In this document: in pieces, positions 1 through 10,284 of the stretch
How the letters are laid out: each line of letters starts with the position of its first letter
How positions within the stretch are numbered: the stretch's first letter is position 1
Source of the DNA: Aliivibrio sifiae
GTDB taxonomy: Bacteria; Pseudomonadota; Gammaproteobacteria; Enterobacterales; Vibrionaceae
DNA length: 64,000 nt
Assembly: GCF_002954715.1 (NCBI RefSeq)
Contig: NZ_MSCP01000001.1
Span: 2,084,690 to 2,148,689, forward strand
Direction of reading: 5' to 3'
Made by a program: the position numbers and the translations under genes
Notes under the pieces: generated by a model
What the model was told of the DNA's origin: nothing
The model's input: the letters and a program-made list of their open reading frames with translations, nothing else
Databases searched by the model: none

Positions 1-210
1 AAGAAAGAGTGATTATCTCGACATCACTAAATTTGTCAAATACGAAACGATCACAAATTATTCAAAAAAGCGTTTTATGGCGAGATACATCCATACACTG
101 CCACTAATCACTTAAGAATAAACTGATTACAATCAAATTACCTAATAATAACCTATAATTCGATCTATTTAATAATAGTATCAATTAATTAACTAAATTT
201 ACTATAGGTA

Positions 211-244
211 TAAAAAAACCCGACCATAAAGATCGGGTTCTTTT
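211..244 (-). terminator. Intrinsic terminator of the tRNA-Arg/Ser array
   Basis: Read on the minus strand, an 8-bp stem (ACCCGATC with GGTCGGGT, one G-T pair) closes a 5-base loop and is followed by a run of seven T. It lies just downstream of the last minus-strand tRNA, so it should end the polycistronic tRNA transcript. In the 210 bases to its left I see no gene or recognisable site. Confidence 0.8.
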
Positions 245-250
245 AAAGAA

Positions 251-327
251 TGGTGCGCCAGGGAGGATTCGAACCTCCGACCGCCTGGTTCGTAGCCAGG
301 TACTCTATCCAGCTGAGCTACTAGCGC
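251..327 (-). tRNA. tRNA-Arg(ACG), copy 1
   Basis: A 77-base cloverleaf on the minus strand with an encoded CCA end. The acceptor stem is GCGCTAG/CTGGCGC (one G-U pair), and the anticodon stem-loop is CTGGC-TACGAAC-CAGG with anticodon ACG, whose A34 is normally deaminated to inosine to read CGU, CGC and CGA. It is closely similar to E. coli argV/Y/Z/Q, which also sit in a cluster with serV near csrA. Confidence 0.97.
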
Positions 328-392
328 ACAGTTAATTCTAATTGTTTTTGTAACTAATATTGTAACCAATAAACAGTTACAAAAAGAAATAA

Positions 393-469
393 TGGTGCGC
401 CAGGGAGGATTCGAACCTCCGACCGCCTGGTTCGTAGCCAGGTACTCTATCCAGCTGAGCTACTAGCGC
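393..469 (-). tRNA. tRNA-Arg(ACG), copy 2
   Basis: Identical in sequence to the copy at 251-327, with encoded CCA and anticodon ACG. It is separated from it by a 65-base spacer that is closely repeated between the next copies, which indicates tandem duplication of a tRNA-plus-spacer unit. Confidence 0.97.
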
Positions 470-534
470 ACAGTTAATTCTGATTGTCTTTGCAACTATG
501 TATCGTAAGCGATAAACAGTTACAAAAAAAAATA

Positions 535-611
535 TGGTGCGCCAGGGAGGATTCGAACCTCCGACCGCCTGGTTCGTAGCCAGGTACTCTATCCAGCTGA
601 GCTACTAGCGC
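535..611 (-). tRNA. tRNA-Arg(ACG), copy 3
   Basis: Third identical 77-base tRNA-Arg(ACG) copy with encoded CCA. The start-to-start period of the first three copies is exactly 142 bases (251, 393, 535), consistent with unit duplication. Confidence 0.97.
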
Positions 612-678
612 ACAGTATAATTCTAATTGTCTTTGCAACTATATATTGTAATCAACAAACAGTTACAAAAAGAAATAA

Positions 679-755
679 TGGTGCGCCAGGGAGGATTCGA
701 ACCTCCGACCGCCTGGTTCGTAGCCAGGTACTCTATCCAGCTGAGCTACTAGCGC
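679..755 (-). tRNA. tRNA-Arg(ACG), copy 4
   Basis: Fourth identical copy, with encoded CCA. In transcription order it follows a tRNA-Ser at 806-898, and this Ser-Arg pair resembles the Ser-Arg pair further upstream (1106-1198 and 976-1052). Confidence 0.97.
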
Positions 756-805
756 ACAATAATTCTTTTATGTTCTTACTGACCAAAATCAATAGAAACA
801 AATAA

Positions 806-898
806 TGGCGGTGAAGGAGGGATTCGAACCCTCGATGCGGGTATAAGCCGCATACTCCCTTAGCAGGGGAGCGCCTTCAGCCTCTCGGCCACCTCACC
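806..898 (-). tRNA. tRNA-Ser(GCT), copy 1
   Basis: A 93-base class II tRNA with a long variable arm and encoded CCA. The anticodon stem CTCCC/GGGAG presents loop CTGCTAA with anticodon GCT, which reads AGC and AGU. It corresponds to E. coli serV, which also neighbours the argVYZQ genes. It differs from the second serine copy only in the loop of the variable arm. Confidence 0.96.
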
Positions 899-975
899 GT
901 TTTTGTATTTCGCTTATTCATGATTATCTGCAAACAATCACTATTATTGACGAATAAATTCATCAATAAAAAGAA

Positions 976-1052
976 TGGTGCGCCAGGGAGGATTCGAACC
1001 TCCGACCGCCTGGTTCGTAGCCAGGTACTCTATCCAGCTGAGCTACTAGCGC
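976..1052 (-). tRNA. tRNA-Arg(ACG), copy 5
   Basis: Fifth identical tRNA-Arg(ACG) with encoded CCA, lying between the two tRNA-Ser genes. Its spacers towards the serine genes resemble those around copy 4, so the Ser-Arg unit itself appears to have been duplicated. Confidence 0.97.
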
Positions 1053-1105
1053 ACAATAATTCTTTTTTATTCTTGCTGACCATAAAGATCAACATGAATC
1101 AATAA

Positions 1106-1198
1106 TGGCGGTGAAGGAGGGATTCGAACCCTCGATGCGGCTATAAACCGCATACTCCCTTAGCAGGGGAGCGCCTTCAGCCTCTCGGCCACCTCACC
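1106..1198 (-). tRNA. tRNA-Ser(GCT), copy 2
   Basis: A 93-base tRNA-Ser with anticodon GCT and encoded CCA, first in the transcription order of the array. Its variable-arm stem TGCGG/CCGCA is the same as in the other copy, but the loop differs at two positions (TTTATAG against CTTATAC). The changes are confined to the loop, so both copies should fold and function alike. Confidence 0.96.
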
Positions 1199-1369
1199 GT
1201 CTTGAGGAGGCACATATTACGGTTTACCAAAAATATGTCAATGACTTTTTTAGTAAAAAATAACGCTTTTCGTTCAACAGCCTATGAAACAACCAAAATG
1301 AGCAAAAATAGAACGTTATACGTAGTTTGCACCTCTATTTTCTATTTATTTTATCCTATCTAAACAGGT

Positions 1370-1399
1370 AAAAATAAACAAGGCTGACAACGTCAGCCT
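1370..1399 (-). terminator. Probable terminator downstream of csrA
   Basis: A perfect 8-bp stem (AGGCTGAC/GTCAGCCT) with a 3-base loop lies 12 bases past the csrA stop. On the minus strand it is followed by a T-rich but interrupted tail (TTGTTTATTTTT), so termination may be incomplete. Confidence 0.6.
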
Positions 1400-1411
1400 A
1401 ATTCATACGAA

Positions 1412-1609
1412 TTAAAAGTTACCTTGTGAAGCAGCAGGTGTTCCTTTTTCCGCTTGAATGCGCATATAAATCTCTTCACGGTGTACAGATACTTCTTTAG
1501 GTGCGTTAACACCAATACGTACTTGGTTGCCTTTAACGCCTAGTACAGTAACTGTTACTTCGTCACCAATCATTAGAGTTTCACCTACACGGCGAGTCAA
1601 AATTAGCAT
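1412..1609 (-). CDS. csrA: Carbon storage regulator CsrA (RNA-binding)
   Basis: CsrA is a homodimeric RNA-binding protein that occupies GGA motifs in mRNA leaders and so controls translation and decay of carbon-storage, motility and virulence transcripts; it is titrated by CsrB-type small RNAs. The 65-residue product has the normal family length. The N-terminal LTRRVGE stretch and the RNA-contacting VHREE region near residues 42-46 (Arg44 in E. coli numbering) are intact. The ATG is preceded by AAGGAG at 7-base spacing. It follows the aspartokinase gene by 81 bases on the same strand and lies between it and the tRNA-Arg/Ser array, the same neighbourhood as E. coli alaS-csrA-serV-argVYZQ. It may have its own promoter in the 81-base gap. 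Confidence 0.98.
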   Translation of the reverse strand: MLILTRRVGETLMIGDEVTVTVLGVKGNQVRIGVNAPKEVSVHREEIYMRIQAEKGTPAASQGNF

Positions 1610-1690
1610 TCGAATGCTCCTTGAGTTATCTCAGTATTATAATAAATGTATGTATTGTCGGTTATCGCTTATTTTCATAAACGTCTCTGC

Positions 1691-2860
1691 TCAAGAAACA
1701 GCGATCATAAGGTTATTATCTTGTGATTGCTCTGTAATAACAAACGTTTTGTGTAAAATTTCTGCCGCTCGTTGTAAATCAGCTTGATTCACGATAACTG
1801 ACACACTTTTCGGCTCTATATCATATTGATAAATATCAATACTATTTGCCATTAGTTGATTGCAAGCAGACTCTGCCATCCCTTCAACATTATCCCCGAC
1901 TAACGTCAGAATTGATAAGCTACTAATATTGCGTATTTTTGTATTAAATGCCAGTTTCAATTGTAAAAAAGTTGCTTTTGGCACAACAATTTGAAAACAA
2001 TCACACCTTTCGTCTAACACTTTATATTGTTTATATAGTTCTCTTTGTTCCTTTGCTGAAATACCTTCGCATTCAACAAGAAAGAGATCTTGTTTTAAAG
2101 CCAATCCTGTTACCGCTAAAACTTCTTTTGGGTTTTCACAGATAAGAGTCCCTTCCCCATCATCAAAAGAAGATAAAACTCTTAACGTTACCGATGAGTT
2201 CCAAGCATGAGTAACGGAATGCTCTTGAAGCACCTTAGCCCCTGACTTTGCTAATACATGCATATCAGAAAAAGAAACTTCTTTTAAACGGCGAGTATTA
2301 GAAACAAAACGAGGATCAGAAGAATAAACGCCATCAACATCCGTAAAGATCTGACATTCATCTGCATTTAATGCAGCAGCTAAAGCAACTGCAGTGGTAT
2401 CAGAGCCACCTCTACCTAATGTGGTAATGTTGCCTATCCTATCTCGACCTTGGAACCCAGCCACAATAACCACGTAGCCTTTATTTAACCACTTTGTAAT
2501 TAAATCAGTTTCAATATATTCAATTGTTGCGTCGTTAAAGACAGCGTTTGTCTGAATTCCAGCTTGATCTGCCGTTAAAGAAATCGCCTTGATGCCCTTT
2601 TGGGTTAAAGACATGGCTAATAATGCAATAGAAACCTGTTCTCCTGCTGAAAGCAGCATATCTAACTCACGAGGTTCTGGAACCTCGCTAATTTGATTTG
2701 CTAAATTCATTAAGCGATTAGTTTCACCTGCCATAGCAGAAACAGCAACAACGACATTATGCCCCTGTTGCTGAGTTGAGATGATACGTTCAGATACCGA
2801 TTGGATCCTTTCAATAGACCCAACCGATGTACCACCGTATTTTTGTACGATTAATGCCAC
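1691..2860 (-). CDS. lysC: Monofunctional aspartokinase
   Basis: Aspartokinase phosphorylates L-aspartate to 4-aspartyl phosphate, the entry step to lysine, threonine, methionine and diaminopimelate. The 389-residue product starts with the KYGGTSVG nucleotide/substrate motif (residues 7-14), has the glycine-rich LGRGGSDTT segment near 148 and FTDVDGVYSSDPR near 170. The last ~125 residues have the length of paired ACT regulatory domains. No homoserine dehydrogenase domain is fused. The start is GTG, only 12 bases after the alaS stop, with AGG upstream, so co-transcription with alaS is likely. E. coli has no aspartokinase here, so this is a lineage-specific insertion between alaS and csrA. Which amino acid inhibits it cannot be read from the sequence. 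Confidence 0.92.
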   Translation of the reverse strand: MALIVQKYGGTSVGSIERIQSVSERIISTQQQGHNVVVAVSAMAGETNRLMNLANQISEVPEPRELDMLLSAGEQVSIALLAMSLTQKGIKAISLTADQAGIQTNAVFNDATIEYIETDLITKWLNKGYVVIVAGFQGRDRIGNITTLGRGGSDTTAVALAAALNADECQIFTDVDGVYSSDPRFVSNTRRLKEVSFSDMHVLAKSGAKVLQEHSVTHAWNSSVTLRVLSSFDDGEGTLICENPKEVLAVTGLALKQDLFLVECEGISAKEQRELYKQYKVLDERCDCFQIVVPKATFLQLKLAFNTKIRNISSLSILTLVGDNVEGMAESACNQLMANSIDIYQYDIEPKSVSVIVNQADLQRAAEILHKTFVITEQSQDNNLMIAVS

Positions 2861-2872
2861 TGATACGACCTA

Positions 2873-5452
2873 TTACAGACGCTCAGTTAGCCAAGCTTCA
2901 ACAGAAGCAAGTGCCGCTGGTAATGCCTCAGTATCAGTACCGCCAGCTTGAGCCATGTCTGGACGACCGCCGCCTTTGCCACCAACTTGTTGTGCTACCA
3001 TGTTGACTAACTCACCTGCTTTAACTTGACCGATAAGATCCTTAGTTACGCCAGCAATCAAACTTACTTTTCCATTTGAAACGTTAGCTAATAAAACAAC
3101 ACCGCTACCAATTTGGTTTTTAGCGTTATCAACCATAGTACGTAGATTCTTACTATCAGCGCCATCTAAAGCTGCAATTAATACCTTGGTACCTGCAATT
3201 TCTTGCAATTTACCCATAATATTTGCACTTTCAGCAGCTGCTACTTTTTCTTGAAGTAATTGAATTTCTTTTTCAAGTTGTTTCGCTTTTGTTGCTGCTT
3301 CAATTAGTTTTTTATCTGCCGCTTTTTGTTGAGCTTCAATTGCATCTAGTGCTGCTTCACCGGTAACCGCTTCAATACGACGAATACCCGCTGCGATACC
3401 ACCTTCCGAAGTGATTTTAAATAAACCAATATCTCCAGTGCTTGATGCATGAATACCACCACATAATTCAGTTGAAAATTTCCCCATAGAAAGTACACGA
3501 ACTTCATCATCGTACTTCTCACCAAACAGAGCCATTGCGCCTTTTTCTTTTGCAGCATCAATGTCCATTAGATTTGTTTCAATCTCATGGTTCAAACGAA
3601 TTTGTTGGTTAACAATGCGCTCAACTTTACGTAGTTCTTCAGCTTTTACGCCTTCAAGGTTAGAAAAGTCAAAACGTAAGCTTTCCGCTTTAACTAATGA
3701 GCCTTTTTGAGTTACGTGCTCACCTAGTACTTCACGAAGTGCAGCGTGTAATAAGTGCGTTGCTGAGTGATTTAGAGTAATCGCAGTACGACGCTCTTCA
3801 TCAACTTGAGCCATTGCGCTATCAGCTGTTGATAATACACCTTCAACTAACTTACCGTGGTGACCAATTGCATTACCTATCTTTTGAGTATCAGTAACAA
3901 CAAATTTACCCGCTTCTACAGTAATAATACCTGCATCACCAGATTGACCGCCTGACTCAGCATAGAATGGTGTGACATCTAAAATAAGAATCGCATCATC
4001 GCCAGCAGAAAGTGCTTCAACAGCTTCACCTTCACGGAAAATCTCTAATACTGTAGCTTTTGCTTCAGTCGAGTTATAACCATGGAATTCTGTTTCTGAT
4101 TCAACCTTGATAACTGCATTATAATCAGTACCAAATTGGCCTGCTTCACGAGCACGTTGACGCTGCTCTTCCATTGCTTTTTCGAAACCATCTTCATCGA
4201 TAGTTAATTCACGTTCACGAGCAACATCATTAGTTAAATCAGCAGGGAAACCGTAAGTATCATAAAGTTTAAATACCGTTTCGCCATCAAGAACAGTACC
4301 TTCTAGGTTATCTAACGCTTCGTTTAGAATTACCATGCCACGCTCAAGCGTACGGCCAAAGTTCTCTTCTTCAATCTTAAGTACTTTTTCTACTAGCGCT
4401 TGTTGCTTTTTAAGCTCTTCGCCTGCAGTACCCATGATTTCAGCTAACGGACCAACTAGTTTATAGAAGTAAGAACCTTTAGCTCCTAACTTGTTACCAT
4501 GACGTACTGCACGACGAATAATACGGCGTAATACGTAACCACGGCCTTCATTTGACGGCATAACACCATCAACAATTAGATAAGAACAAGAACGGATGTG
4601 GTCAGCAACAACACGTAGAGATTGGTTTGAAAGATCATCATAACCAACAACTTTTGCTGTTTCTTTAATTAATGTTTGGAAGATATCGATTTCATAGTTT
4701 GAATGAACACCTTGCATGATTGCTGCAATACGCTCAATACCCATACCAGTATCTACTGATGGTTTTGGAAGTGGTTCCATTGTGCCATCAGCTTGACGGT
4801 TAAATTGCATGAAAACGTTATTCCAAATTTCGATGAAACGGTCACCATCTTCTTCAGGAGTACCCGGACGGCCACCCCAAATGTGCTCGCCATGATCATA
4901 AAAAATTTCAGTACAAGGACCACAAGGACCAGTGTCACCCATCTGCCAGAAGTTATCTGATGCATAAGGTGCGCCTTTGTTGTCACCGATACGAACGATA
5001 CGATCTGCTGGAATACCCATTTCTTTATTCCAGATTTCGAATGCTTCGTCATCTGTTTCATAGATAGTCACTAACAGACGCTCAACAGGAAGCTCTAAAC
5101 GCTCAGTTAAGAATTCCCATGCATATTTAATCGCATCTTGCTTAAAGTAATCACCAAAACTGAAGTTACCAAGCATTTCAAAGAAAGTATGATGACGAGC
5201 AGTAAAGCCTACGTTTTCTAAATCGTTATGCTTACCACCAGCACGAACACAACGCTGTGCTGTCGTTGCACGAGTATAGTTACGCTTCTCTGAACCTAGG
5301 AAACAGTCCTTAAATTGGTTCATACCTGCATTGGTAAATAAAAGAGTTGGATCATTTGCTGGAACTAGAGAAGAACTCTCAACAATTTGGTGTCCTTTGC
5401 TTTCAAAAAAAGCAAGAAACGCACGGCGGATCTCGTCAGTGCTCATATACAT
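2873..5452 (-). CDS. alaS: Alanyl-tRNA synthetase
   Basis: AlaRS activates alanine and charges tRNA-Ala, and edits mischarged Ser/Gly-tRNA. At 859 residues it has the family length: class II catalytic domain (about 1-250), tRNA-recognition region, editing domain with the zinc-binding HSATH motif and a later CGGIH motif, and a C-terminal C-Ala domain ending in [15 protein letters not shown]. An in-frame extension upstream is open but unlikely: the ATG at 5452 (MYMST) has AGGA eight bases upstream, whereas the second ATG at 5446 is too far from it. It is followed by the aspartokinase gene. The usual recX gene between recA and alaS is absent. Confidence 0.97.
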   Translation of the reverse strand: MYMSTDEIRRAFLAFFESKGHQIVESSSLVPANDPTLLFTNAGMNQFKDCFLGSEKRNYTRATTAQRCVRAGGKHNDLENVGFTARHHTFFEMLGNFSFGDYFKQDAIKYAWEFLTERLELPVERLLVTIYETDDEAFEIWNKEMGIPADRIVRIGDNKGAPYASDNFWQMGDTGPCGPCTEIFYDHGEHIWGGRPGTPEEDGDRFIEIWNNVFMQFNRQADGTMEPLPKPSVDTGMGIERIAAIMQGVHSNYEIDIFQTLIKETAKVVGYDDLSNQSLRVVADHIRSCSYLIVDGVMPSNEGRGYVLRRIIRRAVRHGNKLGAKGSYFYKLVGPLAEIMGTAGEELKKQQALVEKVLKIEEENFGRTLERGMVILNEALDNLEGTVLDGETVFKLYDTYGFPADLTNDVARERELTIDEDGFEKAMEEQRQRAREAGQFGTDYNAVIKVESETEFHGYNSTEAKATVLEIFREGEAVEALSAGDDAILILDVTPFYAESGGQSGDAGIITVEAGKFVVTDTQKIGNAIGHHGKLVEGVLSTADSAMAQVDEERRTAITLNHSATHLLHAALREVLGEHVTQKGSLVKAESLRFDFSNLEGVKAEELRKVERIVNQQIRLNHEIETNLMDIDAAKEKGAMALFGEKYDDEVRVLSMGKFSTELCGGIHASSTGDIGLFKITSEGGIAAGIRRIEAVTGEAALDAIEAQQKAADKKLIEAATKAKQLEKEIQLLQEKVAAAESANIMGKLQEIAGTKVLIAALDGADSKNLRTMVDNAKNQIGSGVVLLANVSNGKVSLIAGVTKDLIGQVKAGELVNMVAQQVGGKGGGRPDMAQAGGTDTEALPAALASVEAWLTERL

Positions 5453-5640
5453 GTGGATATTCCTGATTGAATCGTAGTTTAACTCACCCTTGTACTCAGT
5501 TAAGCCAAGCAGTGTTTTTAAGACAGAATTTCGGATATTGTATACGCAAATGAGAGCGAAATATAGATTGAGAAGAGCGATCAAGGAAGGAAAGGGAAAT
5601 AATTCTATTTGTGATTAGTACCGTCCCTTTTTATAGACGT

Positions 5641-5667
5641 AAAAAAGCCAAACACAAAGGTTTGGCC
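5641..5667 (-). terminator. recA intrinsic terminator
   Basis: On the minus strand, a GCCAAAC/GTTTGGC stem with a 6-base loop is followed by six T. It lies 29 bases beyond the recA stop and separates recA from alaS. Confidence 0.85.
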
Positions 5668-5696
5668 TTCTATTATCTTAATGATAATTGAATAGA

Positions 5697-6740
5697 TTAA
5701 AACTCTTCGTTTTCTTCTTCAATTTTCTCTTCGATCTCAGGTTGTTCTTCTGCTGGCGTTAGTAACATTTCACGCAACTTACGATCTAGTTCTGCTGCAA
5801 TCTCTACGTTCTCACGCATGAATTTAGATGCATTTGCTTTACCTTGACCAATTTTATCGCCGTTATAGCTGTACCAAGCACCCGCTTTATCTACAAGCTT
5901 ATGCTTAACACCTAAGTCAATCAACTCACCTTCACGGTTAAAACCTTTACCATATAGAATTTGAGTTTCTGCTTGTTTAAATGGCGCAGCAATTTTGTTT
6001 TTAACTACTTTAATTCGAGTTTCGTTACCAACAACCTCATCGCCATCTTTTACTGCACCTGTACGGCGGATATCAAGACGAACAGAGGCATAGAATTTAA
6101 GAGCATTACCGCCCGTTGTTGTTTCTGGGTTACCAAACATCACACCAATTTTCATACGAATTTGGTTGATGAAAATACACATACAATTTGATTGTTTTAG
6201 GTTACCCGTTAACTTACGCATTGCTTGAGAAAGCATACGAGCTTGAAGACCCATGTGGCTATCGCCCATTTCACCTTCAATTTCAGCTTTCGGCGTTAGA
6301 GCAGCTACTGAATCGACAACGATTACATCAACAGCACCAGAACGAGCTAATGCATCAACGATTTCTAACGCTTGCTCACCAGTATCTGGTTGAGAACATA
6401 GTAGTTGGTCAATATCTACACCCAGCTTTTGAGCGTAGATAGGGTCTAGTGCATGCTCTGCATCGATAAATGCACAGGTTTTACCTGCTTTTTGTGCTTG
6501 AGCAATTGCTTCTAGAGTCAGTGTTGTTTTACCTGATGACTCAGGACCGTAGATTTCTACGATACGCCCCATTGGTAAACCGCCAGCACCTAGAGCAATA
6601 TCAAGAGATAAAGAACCAGTAGACACAGTCTCAACATCCATTGTGCGATTGTCGCCCAATTTCATGATTGAACCTTTACCAAATTGTTTTTCAATTTGAC
6701 CTAATGCTGCGGCCAGTGCTTTTTTCTTGTTATCGTCCAT
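5697..6740 (-). CDS. recA: Recombinase RecA
   Basis: RecA forms ATP-dependent filaments on single-stranded DNA, drives strand exchange in homologous recombination, and stimulates LexA self-cleavage to launch the SOS response. The 347-residue protein shows the Walker A motif GPESSGKTT (about 67-75), the core RecA fold and the usual acidic C-terminus (rich in Glu at the end). The start ATG follows a GGAG-type site. It is transcribed alone from an SOS promoter (see 6786-6813) and ends at its own terminator. pncC lies upstream on the same strand, as in E. coli, where ygaD/pncC precedes recA. Confidence 0.99.
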   Translation of the reverse strand: MDDNKKKALAAALGQIEKQFGKGSIMKLGDNRTMDVETVSTGSLSLDIALGAGGLPMGRIVEIYGPESSGKTTLTLEAIAQAQKAGKTCAFIDAEHALDPIYAQKLGVDIDQLLCSQPDTGEQALEIVDALARSGAVDVIVVDSVAALTPKAEIEGEMGDSHMGLQARMLSQAMRKLTGNLKQSNCMCIFINQIRMKIGVMFGNPETTTGGNALKFYASVRLDIRRTGAVKDGDEVVGNETRIKVVKNKIAAPFKQAETQILYGKGFNREGELIDLGVKHKLVDKAGAWYSYNGDKIGQGKANASKFMRENVEIAAELDRKLREMLLTPAEEQPEIEEKIEEENEEF

Positions 6741-6785
6741 TTGATTCTCCAGAATTCTAGATCACTAAATCAGTTAATAACCAGT

Positions 6786-6813
6786 AGTATACTGTCTATT
6801 CATACAGTGTCTA
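6786..6813 (-). promoter_or_regulatory. recA promoter with LexA (SOS) box in the spacer
   Basis: On the minus strand, -35 TAGACA (6808-6813) and -10 TATACT (6786-6791) are separated by a 16-base spacer. That spacer is exactly a LexA box, CTGT-N8-ACAG (6792-6807), matching the SOS consensus. LexA bound here would block RNA polymerase directly. Confidence 0.9.
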
Positions 6814-6880
6814 TAGGCTTGTGATATTTTTTCTTATTTTTTCGAACACACGTTATAGTAAATAAACATAACAAATTGAA

Positions 6881-7378
6881 TTAATTAAAATATTCCAATC
6901 GATTCTTTATTGTGAGAAATGCATATTCGATCGCACTTTGTCTTACTTCACTACGATCACCAGTAAAATATACAGTAGTTTCTTGATGCCAATTCGTTTT
7001 ATCTGCAAAACCAAAACATACAGTCCCAACAGGCTTATCTTCTGTTGCCCCTCCTGGACCTGCAATACCGCTAATTGACACACTAATATCAGCATGACTG
7101 TTACGTAACGTCCCTATTGCCATCTCTTTGACTACTGCTTCGCTCACTGCACCAAAAGCACTTAACGTATCTAAATTAACGCCTAATGATTCTTGTTTTG
7201 CTTCGTTACTGTAAGTCACAAAGCCTCGTTCAAACCAAACTGAACTTCCTGCATTTTCTGTTGCACAAAAAGCGACGCCACCACCAGTACAAGATTCTGC
7301 ACAGGCCATCGTTTTACCTTGTTGCATTAATAGCTCACCAACTTTTTGTGCGAGTTGAGTATTTTTTGTCATATCCAT
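6881..7378 (-). CDS. pncC: Nicotinamide-nucleotide amidase PncC (CinA C-terminal family)
   Basis: PncC hydrolyses nicotinamide mononucleotide to nicotinate mononucleotide plus ammonia, returning NMN released by NAD-dependent DNA ligase to NAD synthesis. The 165-residue product matches the stand-alone CinA-like domain. Recognisable family segments are AESCTGGG near residue 27, [13 protein letters not shown] near 101-113 and [11 protein letters not shown] after it. It lies immediately upstream of recA on the same strand, but a 140-base gap containing the SOS promoter separates them, so it is probably expressed independently. mutS is transcribed divergently from about 108 bases away. Confidence 0.95.
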   Translation of the reverse strand: MDMTKNTQLAQKVGELLMQQGKTMACAESCTGGGVAFCATENAGSSVWFERGFVTYSNEAKQESLGVNLDTLSAFGAVSEAVVKEMAIGTLRNSHADISVSISGIAGPGGATEDKPVGTVCFGFADKTNWHQETTVYFTGDRSEVRQSAIEYAFLTIKNRLEYFN

Positions 7379-7485
7379 TAGATTCTTTCCATCTTGATTC
7401 GAATTTTATTCATTCTATCTTTGATTGCCGTCTTGATTCACGTATTCTTAACGGCAAATATTCTCTCCATCTATTAGGTCTCGTT

Positions 7486-10053
7486 GTGGCAATAAAATCA
7501 ACTGAAAAACACACCCCAATGATGCAACAGTACTTGCGTTTAAAATCTGAAAATCCGGATATCTTACTGTTCTATCGTATGGGCGATTTTTATGAACTTT
7601 TCTATGATGATGCCAAACGAGCGTCCCAACTGCTTGAGATATCGTTAACTAAACGCGGCTCGTCAGCAGGTGAACCTATCCCTATGGCAGGTCTTCCATA
7701 TCATGCTGTTGAAGGTTACTTAGCAAAGCTTGTTCAACAAGGTGAATCTGTTGCTATCTGTGAGCAAATTGGCGATCCCGCAACAAGTAAAGGCCCTGTA
7801 GAGCGTAAAGTTGTTCGTATCGTAACGCCGGGGACCGTAACAGATGAAGCACTTCTTCCAGAACGCTTTGATAACCTAATTGCGGCTATTTTTCATCATA
7901 AAGGTCGCTTCGGTTATGCCACATTAGACATTACTTCTGGTCGATTCAAAGTCTCAGAACCAAGCACTGAAGAATCAATGTTGGCAGAGCTTCAACGAAC
8001 CTCTCCTACTGAACTTTTATTTAGTGAAGATTTCGAGCCGGTACATTTACTAGAAAAGCGCAGCGGTAACCGTCGTCGCCCAGTATGGGAGTTTGAATTA
8101 GACACAGCTAAACAACAGTTGAACCAACAATTTGGCACTCGTGATCTTATTGGTTTTGGGGTTGAAAAGGCAGAGTTTGGATTGTGTGCTGCTGGCTGTT
8201 TAATTCAATACGTAAAAGACACGCAACGTACAACCTTACCTCACATTCGTTCTATTGTGATGGATCATCAAGATGACTCAGTGATCTTAGATGCCGCAAC
8301 GCGTCGTAATTTAGAGATAACCCAAAATTTAGCGGGTGGCTTTAATCATACGTTATCTGAAGTTCTCGATCATACATCAACGGCGATGGGTAGCCGCCTG
8401 TTAAAACGTTGGTTACATCAACCAGTAAGAACTCATAATGTATTAAACCAACGCCTTGATGCGATTGGGGAATTAAAAGAGAGTGGATTATTCACAGAAC
8501 TGGCTCCACAGCTAAAACAAATTGGTGATGTTGAACGAATTCTTGCACGCTTAGCTTTACGCTCTGCTCGTCCAAGAGATTTAGCTCGTTTACGTAATGC
8601 ATTACAGCAATTACCTGAATTGGCACAAAGCACTAAAGAATTTGAACAATCTCATTTATTAGAGCTTGCTTCCCTTGCACAGCCTATTGATTCCATTTGT
8701 GAATTATTAGAACGAGCAGTAAAAGAGAACCCTCCCGTTGTTATCCGTGACGGTGGTGTCTTGGCTGATGGTTATAATGAAGAATTAGATCAATGGCGAG
8801 ACTTGGCAAATGGGGCAACGTTATTCTTAGAGAAGTTAGAACAAGAAGAACGTGAACGTCATGATATTGATACTTTAAAGGTCGGCTATAACAACGTTCA
8901 CGGTTTTTATATCCAGATAAGTAAAGGTCAAAGCCACAAAGCGCCAGCTCACTATGTGCGCCGTCAAACATTAAAAAATGCAGAGCGTTACATAATTCCT
9001 GAGCTTAAAGAGCACGAAGACAAAGTATTAAGCTCAAAATCAAAAGCTCTCGCAATAGAGAAAAAACTGTGGGAAGAACTATTTGATCAACTTCTGCCTC
9101 ACTTAGAGCAACTTCAATTAATGGCCAATGCAATTTCTGAATTAGACGTACTAAGCAACCTTGCTGAGCGCGCTGACACCTTAAATTATTGCCGCCCTAC
9201 CTTATCATCAGATATAGGAATGAAAATTGAAGGCGGTCGCCATCCAGTTGTTGAACAAGTGATGAGTGCCCCATTTATTGCCAACCCAATCAATTTAAAT
9301 AATAACCGTAAAATGTTGATCATTACCGGACCAAACATGGGTGGTAAGTCAACGTATATGCGCCAAACAGCATTGATTGCTTTAATGGCTCATGTTGGTT
9401 GTTATGTTCCTGCTGATTCTGCACACATAGGCACATTAGATCGTATTTTTACTCGAATTGGTGCATCCGATGATCTCGCATCTGGACGTTCTACTTTCAT
9501 GGTTGAAATGACAGAGACAGCAAACATCCTTCATAATGCCACTAAACACAGCTTAGTTCTTATGGATGAAATTGGTCGTGGTACAAGTACTTATGATGGA
9601 TTATCTCTTGCTTGGGCAAGTGCTGAGTGGTTAGCTACAAAGATTAACGCAATGACGCTATTTGCTACCCATTACTTTGAATTGACAGAATTACCCAACC
9701 TATTTAATGGATTAGCCAATGTTCATCTAGATGCTGTTGAGCATGGAGATGAAATTGCCTTTATGCATTCAGTTCAAGATGGTGCTGCCAATAAATCTTA
9801 CGGTCTAGCTGTTGCTTCTCTTGCGGGCGTGCCAAAAACGGTAATCAAAAAAGCAAAACAAAAACTTCAACAACTTGAAAATGGTCAACCTAAAAGCCAG
9901 TCATTAACGGCGATTCAAGTAAAACAAGAGCATCAATTGTCTCTTATTCCTGAGCCAAGTGAAGTTGAAGAAGCATTGGCAAAAGTAAATCCTGATGATT
10001 TATCTCCACGCCAAGCATTAGAAGAGTTATATCGCCTAAAAGCGCTTTTATAA
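7486..10053 (+). CDS. mutS: DNA mismatch repair protein MutS
   Basis: MutS recognises base mismatches and small loops and recruits MutL for strand-specific repair. The 855-residue protein has the N-terminal mismatch-binding segment GDFYELF, which holds the Phe-x-Glu wedge (about residue 36), the lever/clamp middle region, and the C-terminal ABC-type ATPase with Walker [10 protein letters not shown], followed by [12 protein letters not shown] and FATHYFEL. I chose GTG at 7486 (protein starts [11 protein letters not shown], aligning with the E. coli N-terminus), with TTAGG upstream. The open frame continues 300 bases further upstream, but that part overlaps the divergent pncC gene and is not MutS-like. 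A strong terminator follows. Confidence 0.98.
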   Translation: MAIKSTEKHTPMMQQYLRLKSENPDILLFYRMGDFYELFYDDAKRASQLLEISLTKRGSSAGEPIPMAGLPYHAVEGYLAKLVQQGESVAICEQIGDPATSKGPVERKVVRIVTPGTVTDEALLPERFDNLIAAIFHHKGRFGYATLDITSGRFKVSEPSTEESMLAELQRTSPTELLFSEDFEPVHLLEKRSGNRRRPVWEFELDTAKQQLNQQFGTRDLIGFGVEKAEFGLCAAGCLIQYVKDTQRTTLPHIRSIVMDHQDDSVILDAATRRNLEITQNLAGGFNHTLSEVLDHTSTAMGSRLLKRWLHQPVRTHNVLNQRLDAIGELKESGLFTELAPQLKQIGDVERILARLALRSARPRDLARLRNALQQLPELAQSTKEFEQSHLLELASLAQPIDSICELLERAVKENPPVVIRDGGVLADGYNEELDQWRDLANGATLFLEKLEQEERERHDIDTLKVGYNNVHGFYIQISKGQSHKAPAHYVRRQTLKNAERYIIPELKEHEDKVLSSKSKALAIEKKLWEELFDQLLPHLEQLQLMANAISELDVLSNLAERADTLNYCRPTLSSDIGMKIEGGRHPVVEQVMSAPFIANPINLNNNRKMLIITGPNMGGKSTYMRQTALIALMAHVGCYVPADSAHIGTLDRIFTRIGASDDLASGRSTFMVEMTETANILHNATKHSLVLMDEIGRGTSTYDGLSLAWASAEWLATKINAMTLFATHYFELTELPNLFNGLANVHLDAVEHGDEIAFMHSVQDGAANKSYGLAVASLAGVPKTVIKKAKQKLQQLENGQPKSQSLTAIQVKQEHQLSLIPEPSEVEEALAKVNPDDLSPRQALEELYRLKALL

Positions 10054-10080
10054 TTTAAACCACACCTCAATTTTAATTAA

Positions 10081-10110
10081 GGCAATAACGTTAATGTTAT
10101 TGCCTTTTTT
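10081..10110 (+). terminator. mutS intrinsic terminator
   Basis: A perfect 9-bp stem GGCAATAAC/GTTATTGCC with a 6-base loop is followed by six T, 27 bases after the mutS stop. Confidence 0.92.
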
Positions 10111-10284
10111 ATATATCCTCTTTCTTTACCTTTATAATTTCCTATCTTATTTATATAGAGAATGAGTTGCCCCCATAGAAAAACCTCTCATTATTTTCAA
10201 CTGAATTTGACTATTTACTCAAAAGGCCTTTTACTTAACATAAATTTAACAACGAATAAGAACTATAAATTGCAGGATGCCGCT

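Noticed and set aside
920..1105. Plus-strand open frame of 61 codons across the tRNA array
   Set aside because: It is the translation of the antisense strand of tRNA-Arg, with the repeated RIRTSDRLVRSQVLYPAELL-like stretch often mis-annotated as a protein. No ribosome-binding site.
251..1198. Repeats in the tRNA array taken as a CRISPR or mobile repeat
   Set aside because: The repeats are complete tRNA genes with cloverleaf folds and encoded CCA; spacers are also similar to each other, unlike CRISPR spacers.
7186..7485. 100-codon N-terminal extension of MutS
   Set aside because: It overlaps the divergent pncC gene and has no MutS similarity. GTG 7486 fits the family N-terminus.
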